Of a stretch of 64,000 bases of DNA, positions 55,101-64,000 are shown in pieces. The DNA lies in NCBI GenBank assembly GCA_946902985.2, contig OX336388.2, positions 135,047,846-135,111,845 on the forward strand, written 5' to 3'. Each line of letters begins with the position of its first letter. The first letter of the stretch is position 1. The notes under the pieces were generated by a model that ran no database searches, had not been told where the DNA came from, and was given only the letters and a program-made list of their open reading frames with translations. This DNA is from Meconema thalassinum (lineage: Eukaryota > Arthropoda > Insecta > Orthoptera > Tettigoniidae). The translations under genes were made by a program, and so were the position numbers.

Positions 55101-55590
55101 CGGTATATCTCAAAACATGTGTGTTCGTGCGTGGCTTAAACCAATCTACTCTACTCGTTGTTCACGTCAGAACGCGACTGCCAGATCACCTACCGTCGCG
55201 CCACGAGCGCTCAAAACTGGAACTGATAAGATGCAAATATCTTATTTCCGGGTTCCTAAGTGTACAATTATTTGAAAGAAGTTAATAATCCAACACCTGC
55301 TATAATTACAGACATGTTAAACTATGCCCGAACGTATAAAAGACTTGAATTCCCTACCACAAAAGCATAGTCTATCTCTTGTTGCTAATCGATAAAATAA
55401 TCAATACTCCTAACCAATCAGCTGTGACGACAGTACATGCAACGCATGCGCCCCGCTTCTCTCGTCGAGATCGCTATCCAAAGTCAACTTGTGGGTCGCG
55501 AAACATATGATCCTGTCTCGCCATTCTTGTTCACAGGTAAAAACATATTACCTTCCCATAAAGGCATTCCAGTCATGAGAATGAAGGTAC
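52141..55590. other. No recognisable feature (AT-rich; GC-richer 54200-55500)
   Basis: About 3.4 kb with no convincing gene. A minus-strand frame at 54209-54514 has no domain; a B-box-like GGGTTCGTTTCTCGC near 54310 hints at an old SINE. The GC-richer part near 55080-55210 could be promoter-like, but nothing shows it. Confidence 0.4.
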
Positions 55591-55594
55591 AGTA

Positions 55595-55858
55595 CCTACT
55601 GTAAGGCCACGGCCGCCTCCTTCCCTCTTCCTAGCCTATCCATCCCCATCTTCCATCCCTTCCAATCCCTCATGAGACCCCTGTTCGCTTTGCAGGTGAG
55701 ACCGCCTGGGCGTAGTGCTGATAACACCTCCCCAGTTGTATCCCTCACGACCAGATGTCCCAAGTTCCAGGACACTGCCCATAGAGGCGGTAGTGGTGAG
55801 TTCCCTCGCTGAGTCCGTGGGAACCACCAACCCAGAGGGTAAATTGACTAAATAAAAA
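55595..55858 (+). mobile_element. SINE I copy, 5'-truncated
   Basis: Matches the 3' part of the copy at 59763-60246 (GGCCACGGCCGCCTCCTTCC, CAGGACACTGCCCATAGAGG) and ends in an A-rich tail at about 55858. Confidence 0.8.
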
Positions 55859-56199
55859 AAAACAGTCTAAGCTCACTGAAGAACAAGCTATAATAACTGC
55901 CAGTGTAAACAGACTACTATAGGCTCCGTGCGTATACTGAAGTGCTGCTGTAAGCGGACATTCAGAGAAGCTGTTACATGCCGCGATCAGCTTGAGTATT
56001 GATGTACATCGAAAACGTGCGAGCATTTATTCTATTATTTTATACAGTAACGATGTCAAAACGTTGTGTAGTATTGTTGGTTCCAATGATAGATATTGTA
56101 ACACACAGAACAATGTAATATTCTACATAGTTTCCCTTCATGAACTCACTAAATTTATTTGAAAACACGGTGGATATTGACGGTTAATCGCAAGCAATA

Positions 56200-59100
56200 A
56201 GTTTAAATTGTTCATTTGGGATTATTATTAGCCTATCTCTAACTAGGTTTGTTGATGTTAAAAGTTAGTTTGAACTTTCAGCAAACGTTCGAGCTCACGA
56301 AAACTAGGTCTATAGGTTATCTATAGGTGAAAATACGCTTCCGTAGGCCTTCTTAGGCCAAACTGCTTCTGAAGCCCAATTTTAAAAGCTAATCAGCTCG
56401 TTCCCCTAACAGAAGTTTTAGATATTTAGATTTTCTAGGGATCCTGGATACAACAGCTTCGTTGGTAGCCTACCTAGTTTTAAGCTTCTGGGATACCTGG
56501 AAGTGTTGCATTAGTTCATGTCTAATTCCATTTTTAGCCTATTTTCAATTTTGAAAAAATAGGCTTATGGGATCACCTTTTGCCCGTGTGTGTGTGAGGT
56601 GTGTGTGTGTGTGTCCCCTCCTAATAACTTCTAAACGACTGGAGCGATTTCAATGAACCTCGGTAAGTTCATAGCACTATTCCGGACGTCCACGACCGTG
56701 CCCTTCAAATTTTGTTACGTCTCACCAATCCAACATGGCGGCTGTGCGAAATATTTCACCAGCAATCAATATCTCTGAAACTATTCCCGATATCACCCAG
56801 GAATTTTTTGCGGAGATAAAGGGAACTACTAGAAGTCTACCTATGTGACTTTTGAAAAACTTGTAACCACAAAACCAACATGGTGGCCACGCGAATTTGC
56901 GATTTATAAATAGACGTTTCTCGCGAATTAACCAACCAAATGCAATGAAACTTGGTACAGTATATGTTTATACACATTGTAATGCACCGACATCTAACTT
57001 TGTTCAATTGTTTAGATAACCACAATATGATGTGCGAAATATTTCACTGGCATTCTATATCTCTGAAACTATTGGCGGTATCGCCCTGAAAGTCTTTAAG
57101 GGGATAAAGGGCACTACTGATTGTTCATCTATAAGACTTTCAAAAACCGGTTGACTACAAAACGAACATGGCGGCCAAGCGAATTTTAAAATTTTAAATA
57201 GACTTTTCTCGCGATTTAATGTTCCAAACGCAATAAAATCTGGTACAGGAAATGTTTATACACATTGTAATGCACTGCTTTCTAATTTTGTTCAATTATT
57301 TACATAACCTCAAGATGGTGGCTGTGCGAATTTTAAAATTAAGTTTCTATTTTTCGTGTCGTAATCACGCGATCGAAGTGAAAGTTTGAATAATGAACCT
57401 ACGCAATAATTCTCCTTTAATGGTACATGACTCTATGGCATATACATTTAACAATCCAATATGGCGACCATCCGAAATACCTAAGACGGCTCTGAATATC
57501 TACCAATCTATTGTTACGTGCCAACCCCTAGTGGCACTTTTGTTAACTGGATTACGGTGGGTTGAAGCACAACACAGATTGTTCCTTTAAAGAAATAATT
57601 AACTTTATTGCGGCCAGAAAGATACACTACTCAACAGCAAATACAAGCAATTGGAACCTTACTCCAGTTTCCTCAAGTCTCTTCCTTATGGAGAGCTCTT
57701 GCCCCCTTTCACTTGTCAACAAACCACAGAAGTTAATCCGTCCTAATGAGTCCAGTGGCCTTGACAGAAACTTCCTGCACCTCTTCCTCATGTACACAAA
57801 CTACAGTTACTTACGATAACCTGCTACACGCTGCTTCGCTGTTCACAAGCTGGGAAACAATGTCACTGGATTTCGTAACTCGCACGGCACTTCGCCACAA
57901 TACGTCTGTCGCTCAGTGAAATCACACTCGCTCAAAACACAGGCAGTCCCCTGTATGCTTCTCACTCCCACGCTGTCAAGAGAATCGGCTTCACTAGGGG
58001 TTTCGCAAGTCATCACACTTCTGTCACTCAGGATAAACGCTCGCACTAGCTCGAAAAACACAAACACACTGCTTGACAGGTCGCTCTTATATAGCAGGCC
58101 GGTGACTCAATAAATGCTTCTTGACCCATCCAGGGTTCACGGCTTCTCGAGGTTTCCATCGCTGGCTGGGTCACGAATATTCTGGACCATCCCTTTTTCC
58201 TAGTAGTCCTGTTGCATAAGGCGCACGCAATACACTGAGGCAGAGCAGCCCAGCCCTGGGGCAGTTGTGACTCATGCGGCGAGCGATGAAACAAACTCAC
58301 AGCCGTAACACCATTATAGCAATCAAACCGAATTTGTATATGTTCATAGGGGCTGTGAACTTAAGTTCATCTATAGGACTTTAAATAACCTGGTGTCCAT
58401 AAATCCAACATGGCGGTGATGCGAAGTATAAATATTCATATGGAGTTTCTCGCAATTTAACCATCCGAGTACAGTGAAATTTGGTACAGTAAATCCTTAT
58501 ACGAATGTTAATCCACTGGCATCTAATTTATTTCAATTGTTTCCATAACCACAGGATGGCAGCTGTGCGAAATTTTAAAATCTCCTTGTTACTTCTTGTG
58601 TCCTAATCATGCGATTCAAGTTTGAATGCTACACGTACACAATAATCTTCATATAACAATAAATAACTCTAGGACCTACATATATAAAATCCAACATGGC
58701 GACCATCCGAAATATTTAGTCGGTTCTCAATATCTACGAATCTATTACAGCAATCAAACTGAAATTTTGTATGTTCATAGTGGCAGTTAACATAAGTAGG
58801 ATAGATGAAAATAGGCTGCATAGTTCTTCACGGAACTACTTGTTGTATTTATTATACATCGTTACACCACGACATTACCTCCTTAATATCTCCGACATTT
58901 TTCTCAACACGTCAACGGTGTTTGATGTTAAAAGTTAGATTGAACTTTCAGCAAACCATTTTGCTCGCTTGCTTTGGAAGACAAGTTAATCTATGGGTGA
59001 AAATACGTTTGCGTACTTACGCCGAACTGCTTCTGAAACCCAATTTAAAGATAATCAGCTCGGCCCCCTAGTATAAATTTTAGTTACCAAATATAGATTT

Positions 59101-59580
59101 TCTAGGGATCTTGGGGACATCAACTTCTCTGGTACCTAGTTTTAAGTTTCTAGGATACCTGGAAGTGTTTCATTAATCCATGCCTATTTTCATTTTTGTA
59201 TTATTACATCGTTACGCCACGATATTACCTCCTTAATTTCTCGGAAATTTTCGTCAACACTTCCTCGGGGTTTATGTTAAAAGTTAGTTTTGATATTCGG
59301 GAAACGTTTGAGTTTTCAAAACCTTTAGGTCACTCCTTTGGAAAAAGGATTAATATACGGTTGAAAAAATTGGTTGCTTACTTCGTTCTTCTCCTAAGCC
59401 GGCCATTCAAATCCCTCCAACTCTGTCCCCTTGACAAATTTAGAATATCTTAGACTCTCATAGCGATCTTGTCAGTATTAGCTGGTACTAAGTTTCATGT
59501 TTCTGGGATGTCTGGAAATCCCTCATTGATTCATGTTTATTTTCAGAATTTACCTTCACATTGCTCCACCTCAGCCATGG
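56200..59580 (+). repeat. Degenerate higher-order repeat region
   Basis: X units of about 360 bp (56220-56560, 58850-59208, 59209-59555; with GATGTTAAAAGTTAG and TTCTGGGATACCTGGAAG-type ends) flank Y units of about 290-450 bp (56740-57030, 57031-57330, 57331-58550 without the LTR, 58551-58790) that carry CAACATGGCGGC-like motifs followed by GTGCGAA or GCGAA. All are diverged. No coding content. Confidence 0.7.
57512..58310 (-). mobile_element. Solo LTR, copy 2 (Gypsy-like)
   Basis: Same family as 16544-17337, TGTTACG to CGTAACA. Flanks are CTAT (57508-57511) and CCAT (58311-58314). A Y unit at about 58735-58755 has the empty site (GAATCTATTACAGCAATC). Minus-strand GCTATATAAG and AATAAA are kept. 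Confidence 0.85.
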
Positions 59581-59762
59581 TAACATCACGTCGGCCGTGG
59601 TAACATTCACGAGCTTATACATTTGGCCACTCATAGCGCGGCGGTGTATTTCTCACCCGACGCACGGAGCCCTGCATGGATAAACAAAATGTTATCCGCC
59701 CAGCATCCGCACTAGTTTTATCCGCATGTTTGTTATCCGAATATACTGACATTACAATTTTT

Positions 59763-60246
59763 TTTATTTTATTTAGTCGATTTACACTCTAGGTTGGTGG
59801 CTCCCACGGACTGAGCGAGGGAACTCACCACTACCGCCTCTACGGGCAGTGTCCTGGAGCTTGGAACATCTGTTCGGGGTGGATACATCTGGGGAGGTAT
59901 GATCAGCACTTCGCCCAGGCGGCCTCACCTGCAAAGCGAACAGGGGCCTCATGAGGGATGGGAAGGGAGTTGAAGATTGGGATGGATAGGCAAGGAAGAG
60001 GGAAGGAGGCGGCCGTGGCCTTACAGTAGGTACCAGCCCGAAGACGAAGTGGGAAACCACGGAAAACCACTTCGAGGATGGCTGAGGTGGGAATCAAACC
60101 CCCTCTACTCATTTGGACCACCCGAGGCTGAGTAGACCCCGTTCCAGTCCTAATACCACTTTTCAAATTTCGTGGCAGAGCCGGGAATCGAACCCAGGAC
60201 CTCCGGGGTGGCAGCTAAACATGCTGATGGCTACTCTACGGAGGCG
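59763..60246 (-). mobile_element. SINE I copy, full-length
   Basis: The minus-strand head has CGCCTCCGTAGAGTAGCC and GTCCTGGGTTCGATTCCCGG, then the body and a 3' end with CACTGCCCGTAGAGGCGG and an A-rich tail at 59757-59766 (T-run on plus). Confidence 0.85.
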
Positions 60247-61295
60247 ACCTGACATTGCAATAATATTTTTAATTTAATAATTATCCATAAAGAATTAAAG
60301 CATCACATTTAGACATTTGAGGAGAAAATCGTACCCCTAGGCAATGTATGTCATGTACTAAGTTTAAAATTAATGTTATATAGCACAGCCATGCAACTAT
60401 ATCGACATGGCGAAACATTTTTCACCCACGGATATCCACATCCGCCAGGGATTTACCTATAGGTCAATAGTGCAGGAATATTAGACAGAATTTGGGCAAA
60501 GTGAGGAAAATTAGTTTATCAAGCTAAAAATTGGTGGAGAGGTTCCTTGAATAGCCTGGATCAAAATACTAAAAGTTCCAAAAAATCGCTTTTGGGGAAC
60601 ATGCCGCCATCTTGGAAAATGGCCGCCATCATGGATTTCGTATCCAGCATCGCATTGAACGTCATAACTCAGTACCTAAGGGTGATAGGGACATGCGGTT
60701 TGGTCAGGATAACTTACCAGAATGCAGGCTATCATTTTGACACTAGTTAACCTACATAACAATCGAAATAGTTATTATAAATCACATAAACAAACTCTCA
60801 TAGGGTAGCGTTAAAAGCCATCTTGATGTTCAATGTCGATTTTTCACCTTTTACAGTCATGGGATTGAAAAAGGTACTGAGATAAATGTTGTTAAGCACA
60901 TCAAAACGCACCAAAATATGTAATCAGCACTTTCGTAAACCAAAAATTACGGGTGTGAGAAATTGTCAAACATGCGCATGCAACTCGAGGAGCGGCGCGC
61001 CGAGGAGGGGGGCTTCACAAATCCGGTGCAACTGGTGATGTAAACGTATTCTGTAGGCGCAACTATGCCCCTTTTTTAATGATAAGTAAGTGGAAAATCC
61101 ACCATCAAGCATCTACTCATGTTCTTCCCCGCTCAGCACATGGCCGTCACGCACGAATATAACAGTGACCTTCGATTGGTTTCGCAGGTCTGCTATTGAG
61201 ACCTTGTCACGTATGTAAGTGAATAACCTGCGATGTCTTAATCTGCTTCATTTGTGTTCCTCGTATAAGGTTTTTGGAACATTACACTGTGACAG
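60247..61295. other. No recognisable gene
   Basis: Contains ATGCCGCCATCTTGG and AATGGCCGCCATCATGG near 60600, loosely like the Y-unit motif; otherwise nothing. Confidence 0.4.
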
Positions 61296-61935
61296 AGTAA
61301 AGGAAGGAAGTTTGTCATTATACGTGACCATTAATCTCGCGATCGGCGGATTCGGTGGCGTAGTTGGTAGCAAGCTGAGCTTCTATGCCCAAGATCGCGG
61401 GTTCAAACCCGGCCGAAGTCGTCGGATTTTTTAAGAGCGTAAAAAATCCCTCAGTATGCCTTCGTTCGGAGGGGAAGTAAAGCCAGTGGGTCCATGTCAT
61501 AGATTTATGGCATGTAAAAGAACCTTCTACTAACTAAACTTGTGTGAAGCTAAATTTGTAGGTTAGGTTTGATTAATGCTCTTAAGTTCCAACGTTAGTC
61601 ACCAGGCACTGCTTGCGATAGCATCTAGTAGTACCCAAGTTCACAGCTGGGTGTCGTGGACGGTAGCATTTGGTAGCGATGGTTGGAACTACTTAAAATT
61701 ATCGTCTGCAGTCCTTACTTGAATTAAAAACAGATAACACACACTAATACAGTCATCACAATTAACACCGGTTATTAGACAGATTCTACACACACCCAAA
61801 GTACACGGGGCCACATGACCGCGTTGCCGCAGCCCCTAAACTGATAAACCAACCAATCTCGCGATCATGAGTCACAGGACCTCCATTTTACGTGGAATCT
61901 GAACCACAGGACATGGCATTTCAGACCGCGGCATC
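61296..61935 (-). mobile_element. SINE H copy split by SINE A
   Basis: SINE H sequence at 61296-61344 (AAAGGAAGGAAGTTTGTC, TACGTGACCATTAATC) and 61867-61935 (TTTACGTGGAATCTGAACCA) surrounds the SINE A at 61345-61854. Confidence 0.7.
61345..61854 (+). mobile_element. SINE A copy, full-length, in SINE H
   Basis: AATCTCGCGATC at 61333-61344 and 61855-61866 is a perfect 12 bp target duplication. A-box GGTGGCGTAGTTGGTAGC and B-box GCGGGTTCAAACCCGGCC are intact. Confidence 0.9.
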
Positions 61936-61940
61936 TTTAA

Positions 61941-62453
61941 ATGATGGTTGGTTCCTCAGTTTAGGGGCTGCGACAACGCGGTCATGTGGCCCCGTGTACT
62001 TTGGGTGTGTGTAGAACCTGTCTGATAACCGGTGTTAATTGTGATGGCTGTATTAGTGTGTGTTATCTGTGATTCAGGTAGAAGGACTGCATAAGATATT
62101 TTTTAAGTAGTTCCTACTTTTACTGCAAAATGTTACCATTCACGACACCTAGCTGCGGACATGGCTACTAAATGCCACCGCAGTCAGCACCTGGTGATGA
62201 ACGTTGGAACTAATAGAGCGTTATCAAACTACAGTAACCTACAAATTTTAGCTTCCACAAGTGTAGTGAGTGGAAGGTTCTTTTCACGCCATAAATCTAT
62301 GACATGGGCCCGCCGGCTTTATTTCCCCTCCGAAGGAAGGCATACTGAGGGGTTTTAACGTTCTTAAAAAATCTGACGACTTCGGCCGGATTTGAACCCG
62401 CGATCTTGGGCATAGAAGCTCAGCATGCTACCAACTACGCCACCTAAGCCGCC
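61941..62453 (-). mobile_element. SINE A copy, full-length, inverted
   Basis: Complete minus-strand copy with head at 62375-62453 and GGTTGGTT tail at 61945. It lies 86 bp from the plus-strand copy, forming a long inverted pair. Confidence 0.9.
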
Positions 62454-62499
62454 AAACAGGCATTTTAAATAAGTTGAATGAAATTTTAGCGCTCTTTTA

Positions 62500-62670
62500 T
62501 AGACATTTTCGGTCTCACCATGTTGATTTTTTTACCTATGCGAAGGTAATGACAGCGACAGGTGGGCATCGAGATGTAAAAGGGATTACATTTCTTGGCA
62601 TTGCCGGTAATCGAACTCGGACCTCCTGGGTGACAGCCAAGAACGCTAACAACTACATCATGAGATGGTC
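62500..62670 (-). mobile_element. tRNA-like SINE head
   Basis: Minus strand: GATGTAGTTGTTAGCGTTC (A-box) and GGTCCGAGTTCGATTACCGG (B-box), resembling the plus-strand head at 36336-36426. Confidence 0.6.
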
Positions 62671-63565
62671 CCCATCTCTTATGTACCCATGGTAATATTA
62701 AATTAAATTTTCCAATTATTGGCCAGATACACCTTGTTTTCATCCTTTCTTTACGCACAAACCTGTAGTTAAGTCGTTCCTTACAAGGGGAGTATCAGGT
62801 AAGACAGGTCGAAACCTATCTTGAAACTTTGTGGACGCAATCGTTGTACTATACGAGGACAACGTGTGGAAAATCAACCACCAGATTGAGCTGCAAGGCT
62901 CCGAAATCATGTGGCGAAACTCTCATATAAATCAATGGGAGGTAGCGAGTACCGCCCAAGCATTCAAGGCTGGTGGAAAGCAGCCGCACGCTCCAGTGAG
63001 CATATACGTCCCGCCTCGCTACTACTCCCGCGAGTTAAGTTATAGTAGCTTAACGATTGCTCTTGGCTAGCATGCTAAGCTAGGTCCTCACAGGTTTTCC
63101 ACGAATCTGACTGATATCTATTTCAAATGAAGCGAAGAGTTCAACGTTGTTATTTATTGTTTCGACTAGTTACTAAAACATTTGAAGTTATACAAGTATT
63201 GTGGCATGACGCCTGACTGCCAACTACAGTGGTTCAGTAGGTTAGACTTAAAGGCCCCTACACACGTTCTGACACGACTCCCCTACCCAACCTAACAATG
63301 GGGAGCTACCACCACCAGTCTGGTTTAGAACATGCGCTTGTGGTGCTAAAGCGTTCTTAAAATGGCTCCGTTTTTAACACGAAATCAGAAGATAGGTGGA
63401 GCTTGTGCACAGTTATTATTTCAAATGATGAACGAAGAATGAAAAGAAGAGTGAAGTGCAAGACGTGGTTGCAGAAGAGGAAATCTACTTACCTTCCGCG
63501 CTTCTCTTCTGTAAGCACCTCGCATGTTTTCGATTTTTTTTATAACTCCCACTGTAGCATGAGGT
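62671..63565. other. No recognisable feature
   Basis: A 79-codon frame at 62831-63070 has no recognisable domain; no repeats shared with the window. Confidence 0.4.
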
Positions 63566-64000
63566 GTTATTAGCCTACTTTTCACATTTTGCAAAAATGA
63601 GGAAAAAGTAGTCTTATGAGATCGGGCAAATGTGTGTCTGTGTGTCTGTCTGGCTGGCTGGCTGTGTGTGTGCCCCCCCCCCCCCTATCAACTCCTAAAC
63701 GGCTGGAGCAATCGAAACAACATTTGGTAGGAGGTGAGATACCTGAATATCTCACGGCCATATTTGAAAATGATGTCAGTGCTACCAACTGCTAAAAAAT
63801 CGCAATTGAAATTTGAGCTCCATGTTGGATATCTTGGAAGGTATGAATGGGAGCTATTTCAAAATTGGCACACGTATAGATAATAATATTGCAGTTTAAT
63901 TTCCAGGAGGTCATACATGGCAGTGTTGCCAAAATGATTACAAGCCTGCTGATAGGTCCAATTTTTAAATGCATATAACTTCTACACTATCAATTGGAAT
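63566..64000 (+). repeat. Repeat related to 56535-56700
   Basis: GTGTGTCTGTGTGTCTGTC, a C-run, then CAACTCCTAAACGGCTGGAG, like CTTCTAAACGACTGGAGC at about 56627. Both follow an inverted AGCCTA/TAGGCT-type pair. It continues past the window end. Confidence 0.6.

Overview
This is eukaryotic, almost certainly insect, intergenic or intronic DNA, and it is dominated by transposable elements. The evidence is the mix of elements: several families of tRNA-headed SINEs, 5'-truncated LINEs (Jockey-like, RTE/CR1-like and RNase H-bearing), hAT and mariner DNA transposons, a Polinton integrase scrap, solo LTRs with 4-5 bp target duplications, Penelope-type hammerhead motifs and simple repeats. There are no bacterial-style operons. 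A large-genome polyneopteran (cricket, katydid, locust or stick-insect type) fits the repeat style best, but that is inference only.

The only credible host coding segment is at 18868-19853. It is an open frame of about 327 codons that starts at a good splice acceptor, ends at a stop and is followed by an AATAAA; I do not recognise the protein. The longest intact frame is the Jockey-like reverse transcriptase at 48409-51213, a 5'-truncated but uninterrupted LINE copy. All other coding matches are decayed transposon genes.

Layout. 1-4.8 kb: SINEs and LINE 3' ends. 4.8-5.6 kb: mariner derivative with long inverted repeats. 5.7-8.8 kb: LINE relic and a hAT relic cut by a Jockey LINE and by a SINE that itself holds another SINE. 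8.8-12.1 kb: SINE, internally deleted LINE, a tandem duplication with a hAT-type MITE in one copy only, and a hammerhead-like motif. 13-16 kb: RNase H-type LINE and a LINE 3' UTR carrying a minisatellite. 16.5-17.3 kb: solo LTR. 18.9-20.1 kb: host exon. 20.7-26.3 kb: two decayed LINEs, an LTR, SINEs, two MITEs. 28.2-29.9 kb: foldback element with tRNA-like tandem units. 31.7-34.1 kb: Polinton scrap, LINE end, second mariner derivative. 34.3-42.5 kb: dense SINEs, foldback elements, LINE ends. 42.5-45.6 kb: a repeat holding a small LTR and a nearly complete hAT. 46.4-51.5 kb: SINE containing a hAT containing the Jockey LINE. 52-55.6 kb: AT-rich sequence with nothing recognised. 56.2-59.6 kb: degenerate higher-order repeat with a second solo LTR. 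59.7-64 kb: SINEs, including a closely spaced inverted pair.

Most insertions show target-site duplications, and several have a paralogous empty site inside the same window, so the order of insertion can be read directly. The most interesting signals are a GGGGC...GCCCC 3' hairpin with short tandem tail shared by two LINE families and the commonest SINE, the hammerhead-like motifs, a SINE-in-SINE composite found at two loci with identical boundaries, and several foldback structures.
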